Source: an uncultured Chloroflexota bacterium (GTDB taxonomy: Bacteria; Chloroflexota; Chloroflexia; Thermomicrobiales; UBA6265). Taken from it: a stretch of DNA of 19,620 nucleotides. Shown piece after piece: positions 6,940-14,577 of the stretch. Below the pieces are notes generated by a model, which saw nothing but the letters and a program-made list of their open reading frames with translations, ran no database searches and had not been told where the DNA came from. The first letter of the stretch is position 1, and every line of letters starts with the position of its first letter. Made by a program: the position numbers and the translations under genes. The stretch covers positions 1-19,620 of the forward strand of contig CALGSZ010000056.1 of NCBI GenBank assembly GCA_937901745.1, read 5' to 3'.

Positions 6940-9900
6940 TTCTCGGTCGAAAGCGAGCAGGAGAGTCATATCGAGGCGGTGCTCGACAGTCTCTGTCCAC
7001 CTGAGCAACCAAGACGGTTCCCGGACCAGATAGTCCGGTGAGTACCAAGCGGCCGGCTGGCCATCACGATCGTCCCCGCGCAAGATCTCCGGTCGGCGGT
7101 CTCCGGCTCGTATCACACTCAGTGTTCGCTCTCCCGCTCGAGCCTCGATCCGGCCGTCTCGGGCAACGACCTCGAGCTTGGGATGCAGATGGAGCAGCTG
7201 CGTGACCTGGTGAGACCGACCATCGACACTCTCCAATCGATCCCGGATCTCGATTCGTCGCGCCACCGGATTCACGACGACGCGTCGCCGATGCACGACC
7301 GAGCCTAGATCGTGCTCCATCTCCAAACCGTCCCCGCTCGGCCGCCGAAAGACATCCACTACCCGGAATGGGCGGAATCCGAAATCAGCGCCATCGACGA
7401 TCACTACATTGTGAGCTCGAGCTGACCGCATGAATTGCCGCTCGACGGTGTGTTCTTCCATCGAGTAATACCCAGGATCGATGATCCACTCGAGACCCTC
7501 CCACCAGACAACGAACGAACCGGCGTCGTGATGGTAATGAGGAGATTCGAAGGTGTTGCACTTCACAGCTACGTGAAACGTTCTGCGGTCGGCTTTGCGT
7601 TCGGGGGAAGGCGAATGGTCGGAATAGAGGGCATAGCCGGACTCGACATCGACGAAAGCTGTCGAACCGTCTGAGCGGGGATTGAGCCTGTCCTCAGGCG
7701 CGATCGAACTCGGACGCCTCCCGAGCAGCCGATGGTGTGTCTCTTCGAAATCCTTCGGCTTCGGAAAGGCCGAGGTGTCGCCGATCATCGGCGCCGATCC
7801 ATCGGGGCGTCGGATATAGGGCCATACGGCCACAGCTCCTGCCACGACTCTCGCCAGACGAGCCGGGACCGGAAACTCGTTCGCCTCCAGGAAGCGCAGC
7901 ACGGAGGCGAGCCGGATCGTTACGAAGAGATGGTAGGCAGGCGATTGCTCGAGGTGCACGAATCTCCTCGAGTACTTGGCCCTGAGATACTCGTCGATTC
8001 TCTCCTCGGCGACCTTCTGCCATTGCCCGGAATAACGAATTCCGGGCATGGCCAACGCCAGGGCGAGCAACGACGCGTCCATCTCGAGGCCGTGGTTCGA
8101 TCTGGGTCGGTAGTGGTTCGGGTCCGCGAGGAAGGCGCCGTGCTGCACCAGGGAAGCGACTATCAGATCTCGTTCGGAGTCCTTCCACAGTTCGTGCCGG
8201 TCGAAGACGTGGAGCATGAACAGAATCACACGGGCACGGATCGCCGCGGTGTGATCGTTCCACACATACGGTGTAACTCCAGGTGGCCGGCTATTGGCCT
8301 CGATCCAGTCGGTGACGATAGAAACAGCGAGGTCTCGAGCGAACTTATCGACCACAGCCGCTCGAACCACTGGCTCCAACCACTCGAGAGAATGACGAGA
8401 GAAATCCCAGGTCCGGTTGTCGAATGGATTCTGCTCCCACGCTGGGGGTGGGGCCATCTCCACGGGGGGCAAGAGAGGCGTCGGTTGGAACCGTCCGCCC
8501 GCTAGAGCTCGTGTCGCTTCGCGGTCGGCCTCGCTCGGCGAGCCGTCGCGGTACCTGAACGGTTCATTCAGGCGACGCCCACTGAGATCGGGGACGAGCG
8601 ACTTCAGACGAGGCAGGATATCCGACGCAGTGAGTCGATCGAATGGCGGGGAGGCCGGCGACGCCATGGTCGCTTCGCCCGACTTCTGGGCTCTGAGGGC
8701 GGATGAGATGACCTCACTCCAGGCATCCCTGACGATCGACAACGAATACCTGTCACTGACGAAGTCGGCTGCCAGGCGAGCTTCGGTTTCTCGTTCTGCG
8801 GCGTGGTCCAGGATCCAGTCGGCCGCCGCTTCGGTCGTGGCGTGAATCCATCTCTCGTCGACGAGCTCGTCCGCACCTTCCCGATGCCAAACGATGGGTA
8901 CAGCACCGGACGCAATTCCTTCCACAATCGCGAGGTGAAAGCTTTCGACGTCGGACGGTGACAAGACGTACCCGACTTTCCGAAACCAAGATGGGACGTC
9001 GGAGCCGGAGGCTTCGAAGGTCACGGCCATCGCCAGCTCGGGATCCTCCGCTATCTCTCTTCGAAGAGCCTGGTAGTAGGACCGCTCGTCGGGATTGTTC
9101 CATACCCAGTCCAGCTCTTCCGGAGCTCGGCCTTTGACGACGAGGTGATATCGCGGATCGTGCTCACGGAGCATCCTCAATAGGCGGATTGCCCGGTCGA
9201 GCCGCTTCAGGCGGGGAAGGTACCCGAGCATCCCGAGGGTGAACTCGGCGCCAGGGAGCTTGGGCCTGGCATAGGTGCAGACATCGACTCCATTGGGGAT
9301 CACAACGACTTTCTCTTCCGGGTAACCCAGATCCTCCAAGAGTCGACACCGAACGTGAGGCGCGACGACGACGACTTTCTCTACCTTGTCTATCGGCAAC
9401 CGTCTGGGCCACTCGGTGTCGATCTCCATCCGATGCAAGCGGACGACCACCGGCGCTCTGTGGGCGTGATTGGCGTAGAACTCCGCGTTTCCCAGCAGCC
9501 ACTCGCAGACTACGAGGTCGGACTCCTCGAGAAGGCGAATGGAACCCCTTCGATCGTGACAGTTGTGACCCGCCCACTTGTCGATCGAAACGTCGTAGCC
9601 CTCCGCCACCCAGCCCTCCACCAATGGCTGAATGAACTTCAGATCGTGCCCGGCTACGAGAAGCCGCGGCACCGTGGCGCCTCGATGATGGGCCGGAGGC
9701 GCCTCCCTCAGAGCTCTCTCGAGCGCGCGTGCGGCGGCAGCATATGAGTAGTCGGCCGCGACCTCCCGGACGGTCTTGGACGCCCAGCCGAGAAGATCGG
9801 GTGACTCTCCTGCGGCTCGGAGAACGGAAGGCAACTCCTCGAAGCCGCCGACTAGGAACGGGTAGTCGGCCCCGAACAGCTCGATGTGCGCTCTAGTGCG

Positions 9901-10809
9901 ATTCGCCACCACAGGCACCCCGGCCGCGGCGTACTCGAGCAGCTTCGTGGACAGCTCGCGACTGTCATCCAGGGCACTCGTCCGAACCGAAACGGCCAGA
10001 TCTGCTTCGTCTAGAAGATCGAACACCGCAGAGCGGCTGAGACCACCCCGCCAATCCACGACCGGATCGGCAAGTGCTCTTCGAACAGAGGACGCGAAGT
10101 CGGGGTTGTCGGGGGGGTCGTGGATCTTGTCACCCGCAACGACAAGAGTCACTTGCATTCCCGCCTCTCTCAGGGCCTTCACTCGGTCGACGACCTCCAC
10201 GAAGCCCCAGTCGGGCGCAAACTTCCCGGCATACAGCAACCGAAGGCCGTTCTGCAGCCAGGGACGGGAATGCGGGCGAAAGGCATCGTCAGGGACCATC
10301 GGAGGCAGAAGGAGTAGCTTTCTGTCGCACTCCGGGACGAGCCATGCGAACCAAGCCCTCATGTCCTCTGTCTGGCACAGGACACGACTGGCACCAGAGA
10401 GGATCTTGCGCAACTCGCGCTCGTTCTCGTGACCGAGTTGGTCGGGGTTCTGCGGTACGTCGGTCAGGTAAGCCCATAACCGATGCCTGATGTCATCCTG
10501 ATCGACGAGGAAGGAAGCGATTTGGCGTCCTCTGACGATGAAAACGTCGAAAGGCTCGACCTCGTCCAGCTCTCGCAGCGCAGCCGCTACGGCCTGAGGT
10601 GTGCGACGGCTCGGAGGTTCATGCAGCCGAACGGACGCGGGCAACTCCCTGCTCAATACATCACGTCGTAAGGGTGCTTTCAGGAGCAGGTCGACCTCGA
10701 CTTCAGGTAGTCGACTCAGGACCGAGCACAGAGATACGAGCCATATCGAGGAACCGTCGATGTAGTTGAGGTCGACGTCCCCGTATACGGCAATACGACG
10801 AGCAGTCAT
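6931..10809 (-). CDS. Trimodular fusion: GT4 - GT4 - heparinase II/III-like
   Basis: One uninterrupted 1292-residue frame. Module 1 (~1-370) is a GT-B/GT4 transferase: LWAYLTDVPQ (111-120), LLYAGKFAPDWG (191-202), KLLEYAAAGVPVV (289-301). Module 2 (~380-705) is a second GT4: IPNGVDV (504-510), TLGMLGYLPRLKRLDRAI (524-541), and an EX7E pair E622/E630 in SPSDVESFHLAIVEGIASG. Module 3 (~790-1292) is heparinase II/III-like. An alpha-helical toroid carries RSNHGLEMD (903-911) with N905/H906 and EQSPAYH (954-960) with Y959. A beta-sandwich part carries SPHYHHDAGSF (1089-1099), D1111 and H1133, which correspond by pattern to the Asn/His/Tyr/His catalytic set and metal ligands of the family. There is no signal peptide, so the heparinase module is predicted cytosolic. 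Its ATG overlaps the previous stop (ATGA), giving tight coupling. Glycan building plus lyase or epimerase action in one chain is unusual. Confidence 0.85.
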   Translation of the reverse strand: MTARRIAVYGDVDLNYIDGSSIWLVSLCSVLSRLPEVEVDLLLKAPLRRDVLSRELPASVRLHEPPSRRTPQAVAAALRELDEVEPFDVFIVRGRQIASFLVDQDDIRHRLWAYLTDVPQNPDQLGHENERELRKILSGASRVLCQTEDMRAWFAWLVPECDRKLLLLPPMVPDDAFRPHSRPWLQNGLRLLYAGKFAPDWGFVEVVDRVKALREAGMQVTLVVAGDKIHDPPDNPDFASSVRRALADPVVDWRGGLSRSAVFDLLDEADLAVSVRTSALDDSRELSTKLLEYAAAGVPVVANRTRAHIELFGADYPFLVGGFEELPSVLRAAGESPDLLGWASKTVREVAADYSYAAAARALERALREAPPAHHRGATVPRLLVAGHDLKFIQPLVEGWVAEGYDVSIDKWAGHNCHDRRGSIRLLEESDLVVCEWLLGNAEFYANHAHRAPVVVRLHRMEIDTEWPRRLPIDKVEKVVVVAPHVRCRLLEDLGYPEEKVVVIPNGVDVCTYARPKLPGAEFTLGMLGYLPRLKRLDRAIRLLRMLREHDPRYHLVVKGRAPEELDWVWNNPDERSYYQALRREIAEDPELAMAVTFEASGSDVPSWFRKVGYVLSPSDVESFHLAIVEGIASGAVPIVWHREGADELVDERWIHATTEAAADWILDHAAERETEARLAADFVSDRYSLSIVRDAWSEVISSALRAQKSGEATMASPASPPFDRLTASDILPRLKSLVPDLSGRRLNEPFRYRDGSPSEADREATRALAGGRFQPTPLLPPVEMAPPPAWEQNPFDNRTWDFSRHSLEWLEPVVRAAVVDKFARDLAVSIVTDWIEANSRPPGVTPYVWNDHTAAIRARVILFMLHVFDRHELWKDSERDLIVASLVQHGAFLADPNHYRPRSNHGLEMDASLLALALAMPGIRYSGQWQKVAEERIDEYLRAKYSRRFVHLEQSPAYHLFVTIRLASVLRFLEANEFPVPARLARVVAGAVAVWPYIRRPDGSAPMIGDTSAFPKPKDFEETHHRLLGRRPSSIAPEDRLNPRSDGSTAFVDVESGYALYSDHSPSPERKADRRTFHVAVKCNTFESPHYHHDAGSFVVWWEGLEWIIDPGYYSMEEHTVERQFMRSARAHNVVIVDGADFGFRPFRVVDVFRRPSGDGLEMEHDLGSVVHRRRVVVNPVARRIEIRDRLESVDGRSHQVTQLLHLHPKLEVVARDGRIEARAGERTLSVIRAGDRRPEILRGDDRDGQPAAWYSPDYLVREPSWLLRWTETVEHRLDMTLLLAFDRESG

Positions 10810-13175
10810 TTGGGGATCAAGAAGGCTCGCGAACCTTCTGGCAGCGGCTTTGCAGGTTCCCAGCCCTCTTGATACAAGCTCCTCCGCACGGCAACATCTC
10901 CGGCGGGGACGGTGTCCGCCCAGGTGTACGCAGCCTCAGCGTCTTGGGCGTACCCAATGACATCCGCATCGACGATTCGCCCCACCCATGCCAACCGATC
11001 GTCGACGCCAAACACGATGTACTCAGCGTCAACATCTCTGTGTTCTTTGTGTTGCTCGGTGGAGGAATCTCGAGATCCGATGACGTTAGCCTGGGGGTGA
11101 TTTGCAAACCGGTAGCCAGCCGCTTCGGCGATGGCTCGGAGCCGGTCTTCGTACAAGTGCGCACGAGCAACGGCAAGAAGCCCCCTCACCGAGATTTGCG
11201 ACCAGTACTCGTCGTCACTCAACAGGCGCCCGAGTGCCGCCGCCACCTCGTCTTGGTTGTCCACGACCGTCACTTCGTCCCCGAAGATCTCTTCCATACC
11301 GCGGCTAGGCGTACTGACGACTGGCGTTCCGCATGCCAACAATTCGAAAACCCGGCGAGAAAACATGGTTGGCGAGTCCTGCACCGAGTTCGTATTCAGG
11401 AAAACCCGGTGCTGACGATATAGGTCGACCATCTCGGCGTAGGGAACCCCACCCACGATCGCCGACTGGAACCGGTCGGGATAACCGAAAGACTCCGTGA
11501 CCTTACCGTTCATTCGATCGTATATGCGGAGACCGAACGGAAGCGCACCGTCGAGGAGCATCTCCAGTTGCTTCTGTCGCTCCGGATGGCGGTTTCGGTA
11601 GAAAGTGCCCGCGAAAGCGGGGGCGGGGATTCGCCCAGCAAGCGGAGCGGGATAGTGGAGCCTGGGCTGGGCCGCGAACGGCAACGGAGCGACCGTGTGA
11701 GCGCGAAGCCCTCGCAATGCTCTGTACCGGGGAACACAGTCGGCATCGGTAGTGAATACGACGTCGAAGAGCTGAGCTGCTTCCTTGAATTTCTCGAAGT
11801 GGACGGGGTCTTCCTTGTTCCAGAAAACCGTAGGTATTCCCCGCTCGCGACACCAACCGACCAACTCCGTGAGATGAGGCAACCCAACCGACTGGGGGTG
11901 GCTATAAGTGCCTACTTGGTACTCCCACGCTCCGTCGGGCCCCTTCCATGCAGATTCGACGAACAGGAGATCCGGCCGGTTTCGTTCGAGGACGGCACGC
12001 CAATTCGATGGCGTGAACGTGACCAGGCGGCACTCGGGCGCAAAGCTCGCCGAGGACATCTCGTCGAGGATCGAGGCCACAACGAGTTCCGCAGGTGAGT
12101 TGACTCGTCGCAGCTCCACGGGTTTCACTTCGACGTGACCAAAGGTATCGACGCGATCGGAAGCAGGCGGTTTCGCACCTCTACCCTCACTCACGCCGAC
12201 AGAGGAAATCTGCGGTCTAGGCTCTTGAGCGGGCGGGCGAAGCAGCATCCGGAGTAGGTATGCGTGATCGCCGAGCGCCAGGGGTCGGCGGACGAGGCTG
12301 CTCAGGAGTGTGCCCAGTGTCCACCATCGCCGAGCTTTCAGCCGTCTGAGTTTCCAGTTCGCGACGCTCAACCGGTGCCGGAGCTTCTCCCGATCCTTCA
12401 GCAGCTTGCGCTGACGCTCCTCGAGGGCCGCTCGCCGACTCCTGAGAGCGGAGTTTTCGGCACGAAGTTTCTCGAGTTCATTGCGCAGGCGTGGGATCTC
12501 GCCGACGTCGGCACGAAGACCGCGAAGCTCTTCCTCCAGGCGCGCCTTGAGCTCGTCTAGCTCTGCCCGCGCTTTCTGTTGCTCCTCGAGCTCGTTCCTG
12601 AGCTCGTCGACGACCGACGGGAGCTTCCGATACCGCCGCAACTCGTTGTCGATCTGAGCCGCCCTGAGTGCCGATTCATCGAGCTGCGAGATGAGAGTTC
12701 GTTGTACGTCGATCGCCTCGGCCAAGTCTCGTGTCAACTCCACGACTGTTGCTTCGGTTTCCCGAACTCGCTCGAAGAGAGCATCGACCTCCGCGATCTG
12801 CTCCACCAGCAAACTCCGTGGAGTGCTCTGACTCGATGAGACGAGCATTGCCCACTGGTCCCCCGGCCGGCTGATGCCTTCGATGGTCACGCCGAGCTTC
12901 AACAACTTCTCGGCTAGCTCGTGAGGTCGCAGGTCCGCGCGTTCCGCAACCAGCACTACGAGCCGGTGCTTACGGAGAGCCTCGACGACCCTTTCGCCGA
13001 TCATGGGCAGCGCAGCACGACTGACGTTGCACACCAAGGTTCCCTGCTCGGCGGTGGGCTCACCCGCAAGAGTGTCTGGGTCGACGTGCTCGGATAGACG
13101 ACCCGTCTCGTCTCGTACGGGTGCCTCTATCTGGGTCACGACCCAGTCGAGCAGTGGCTCGAGTTTCGGTTCCAT
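10806..13175 (-). CDS. CgeB-like glycosyltransferase with long coiled coil
   Basis: A 789-residue protein. Residues 44-115 form a small alpha/beta segment I cannot assign. Residues ~120-285 are a long, Glu/Arg/Leu-rich coiled coil (about 160 residues, possibly ~20 nm or more if continuous). After a linker, ~360-690 is the CgeB-type GT-B domain: PTVFWNKEDPVHF (448-460), LPFAAQPRLHYP (498-509), FAGTFYRNRHPER (521-533), GLRIYDRM (548-555), SPTMFSRRVFELLACGTP (601-618) with E611. Residues ~715-789 are an extra small domain rich in Trp/Tyr with no family I recognise. Likely a cytosolic transferase whose coiled coil oligomerises it or scaffolds the assembly complex. A GAGGG ribosome-binding site (13183-13179) precedes the ATG, 8 bases after the sulfotransferase stop. 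The gene overlaps the following fusion gene by 4 bases. Confidence 0.85.
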   Translation of the reverse strand: MEPKLEPLLDWVVTQIEAPVRDETGRLSEHVDPDTLAGEPTAEQGTLVCNVSRAALPMIGERVVEALRKHRLVVLVAERADLRPHELAEKLLKLGVTIEGISRPGDQWAMLVSSSQSTPRSLLVEQIAEVDALFERVRETEATVVELTRDLAEAIDVQRTLISQLDESALRAAQIDNELRRYRKLPSVVDELRNELEEQQKARAELDELKARLEEELRGLRADVGEIPRLRNELEKLRAENSALRSRRAALEERQRKLLKDREKLRHRLSVANWKLRRLKARRWWTLGTLLSSLVRRPLALGDHAYLLRMLLRPPAQEPRPQISSVGVSEGRGAKPPASDRVDTFGHVEVKPVELRRVNSPAELVVASILDEMSSASFAPECRLVTFTPSNWRAVLERNRPDLLFVESAWKGPDGAWEYQVGTYSHPQSVGLPHLTELVGWCRERGIPTVFWNKEDPVHFEKFKEAAQLFDVVFTTDADCVPRYRALRGLRAHTVAPLPFAAQPRLHYPAPLAGRIPAPAFAGTFYRNRHPERQKQLEMLLDGALPFGLRIYDRMNGKVTESFGYPDRFQSAIVGGVPYAEMVDLYRQHRVFLNTNSVQDSPTMFSRRVFELLACGTPVVSTPSRGMEEIFGDEVTVVDNQDEVAAALGRLLSDDEYWSQISVRGLLAVARAHLYEDRLRAIAEAAGYRFANHPQANVIGSRDSSTEQHKEHRDVDAEYIVFGVDDRLAWVGRIVDADVIGYAQDAEAAYTWADTVPAGDVAVRRSLYQEGWEPAKPLPEGSRAFLIPK

Positions 13176-13178
13176 AGA

Positions 13179-13183
13179 TCCCT
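13179..13183 (-). promoter_or_regulatory. Ribosome binding site of coiled-coil glycosyltransferase gene
   Basis: GAGGG on the minus strand, 3 bases before the ATG at 13175 and immediately after the upstream stop codon's TAG. It supports the chosen start and indicates coupled translation with the sulfotransferase gene. Confidence 0.5.
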
Positions 13184-14548
13184 CTATCCGAACACCGTCG
13201 TGAGGGGCAGGCGATTGCGAACTGCTTCGATCGCTGATCTGGGTCCCGATTTCCAGAGACCCAGGGCGGACAACCGACCACCCCGCTCACCAAGGAGCGC
13301 GAACTGCCCGGATGACAGCGCAACAGTACCTAGATCGAGGATCCTGACTGATTCGTTGTCGAGCACGGACCTTAGCCATCGGTCCTCGACCCGACCCAAA
13401 CGGGCGGCACACACCGCCTCGATCGGTGCTTCAGCGAGCCATGCCGCGTGAGTCGGCTCGTCATACCTGACCTCCGCCAGCCAGGGTCCCTCGGCCTGCT
13501 CGGGATCCCAACTGTTGTTGGCCCAACCACGCAGCTCTATTCCGGGTGGTATATCGCCGACAAAAGGTCTGCCTTCCAGGTCACCCATCGGCGCAGACAC
13601 ACATGGGCCGAACGGATACCCCAGCTCTTCGATCACGTCGATCAACTCGGCGTGGATGGCTGTCACCCATTCTGGGGGCAGATCAGCCCAACTCTTCAAG
13701 CCGTGTTGGAGGTTCAGGTTCCCGACGGGAGCTTCCTTGGCTTCCGCAATCCGCCTCGCATCGTGACGCCGGACGGCCTCGGCGACGACATCGTCTTCGA
13801 CCTTCTCTCCGACGGCTGCCAGGACGCGAGACAACTCTCGGTGGGCGTCAGCACGTAGGTCCTCATAACGCACGATGACATCTGCGTTGATTCCCCCACC
13901 GACGTAATGCCGACGATCCGTCAGATTCAGCTGCACGCGGTGCTCCAAATACGCTCGATCGTCGACATCGGGGGCGACGAACCGCCGATATTCGTCTTTC
14001 CGAAAAGTCGTCGACAGCACCTGGTCTCTGGGATCCCGGATGAGGTAAACCGAGTGCGCCCCGGGGTCCCAGTGGATTCGCCGGTAGATCCAGGCCGAGC
14101 CAGCGGCGCAGTTCACCGCCCGTTCCCCTGCCACTGGCAAGCCATCGGGATGATGGAGGAGATGCAAGGCGTCGACGATGATCGGCGCCTCCGGGTCATC
14201 GTCGAGTGCATCAGCTAGGGCCGGTGGGAAGTACACCTCCCCCACATAGAAGAACCGCCCGGTATCAGCCAGCATGCCAGCGAGCCAGTGCGAACCTGAC
14301 CCGCCCAAGCCCGTGATGTAGACCGGCGAGTTCGGTGAGCGTTCGTGGGCCGCATCGAGGACGCGGTCGGCTACCTCGACCGGCGACCAGCCATGCCGGG
14401 AAGCCCACAGCTCGAGCTTCCGCGCCAGCTTCTCCGCTTGGCGAGCGGAATGCCCCTCCCAAAACCGAAAGGGATCGTCGATGTACTGGCGAAGTGCTTC
14501 CTCGGCGCGCGCCATGGCGGCGACCGCCCTGGTCTCACGTGAATGCAT
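13184..14548 (-). CDS. Sulfotransferase-like protein with C-terminal extension
   Basis: A 454-residue protein. The 5'-phosphosulfate-binding loop is ITGLGGSGSHWLAGML (78-93), a variant of the usual PKSGTTW loop. The 3'-phosphate-binding motif is YLIRDPRDQVLSTTF (168-182), with R171 and S179 at the eight-residue spacing expected for PAPS binding. RYEDL at 227-231 is also typical. It should transfer sulfate from PAPS to a hydroxyl or amine, probably on the glycan made here. After the domain ends near 315, about 135 residues follow with no recognisable family (GIELRGWANNSWDP at 336-349, beta-rich). No signal peptide is seen, so it is cytosolic. It is the first gene of the operon running down to 6931. 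A later in-frame ATG at 14515 is possible. The ATG at 14548 is preferred because a -10-like element lies 8 bases upstream. Sulfotransferase assignment is by motif only. Confidence 0.75.
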   Translation of the reverse strand: MHSRETRAVAAMARAEEALRQYIDDPFRFWEGHSARQAEKLARKLELWASRHGWSPVEVADRVLDAAHERSPNSPVYITGLGGSGSHWLAGMLADTGRFFYVGEVYFPPALADALDDDPEAPIIVDALHLLHHPDGLPVAGERAVNCAAGSAWIYRRIHWDPGAHSVYLIRDPRDQVLSTTFRKDEYRRFVAPDVDDRAYLEHRVQLNLTDRRHYVGGGINADVIVRYEDLRADAHRELSRVLAAVGEKVEDDVVAEAVRRHDARRIAEAKEAPVGNLNLQHGLKSWADLPPEWVTAIHAELIDVIEELGYPFGPCVSAPMGDLEGRPFVGDIPPGIELRGWANNSWDPEQAEGPWLAEVRYDEPTHAAWLAEAPIEAVCAARLGRVEDRWLRSVLDNESVRILDLGTVALSSGQFALLGERGGRLSALGLWKSGPRSAIEAVRNRLPLTTVFG

Positions 14549-14556
14549 CCTGCGTC

Positions 14557-14562
14557 ATCGTA
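14557..14562 (-). promoter_or_regulatory. Putative -10 element for the minus-strand glycan operon
   Basis: On the minus strand the hexamer reads TACGAT (TANNNT), 8 bases before the ATG at 14548, implying a leaderless or near-leaderless transcript. It shares two bases with the divergent TATGCT element on the plus strand. No -35 box of good quality was found. Confidence 0.4.
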
Positions 14563-14566
14563 TGCT
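14561..14566 (+). promoter_or_regulatory. Putative -10 element for the heparinase-wecB unit
   Basis: TATGCT (TANNNT) lies 11 bases before the ATG at 14578, leaving room for a 5' leader of only a few bases. It overlaps the opposing -10 element by the bases TA at 14561-14562, so both genes may fire from one shared AT-rich core. Confidence 0.4.
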
Positions 14567-14577
14567 GATGCGTTCGG

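Noticed and set aside
7732..8505. 257-residue plus-strand frame opposite the heparinase module
   Set aside because: Antisense to a well-supported domain with catalytic motifs. No recognisable product.
12264..12839. Apparent Glu/Leu-rich plus-strand proteins opposite the coiled coil
   Set aside because: These are reverse-complement reflections of the repetitive GAG/CTC codons in the coiled-coil region, not independent genes.
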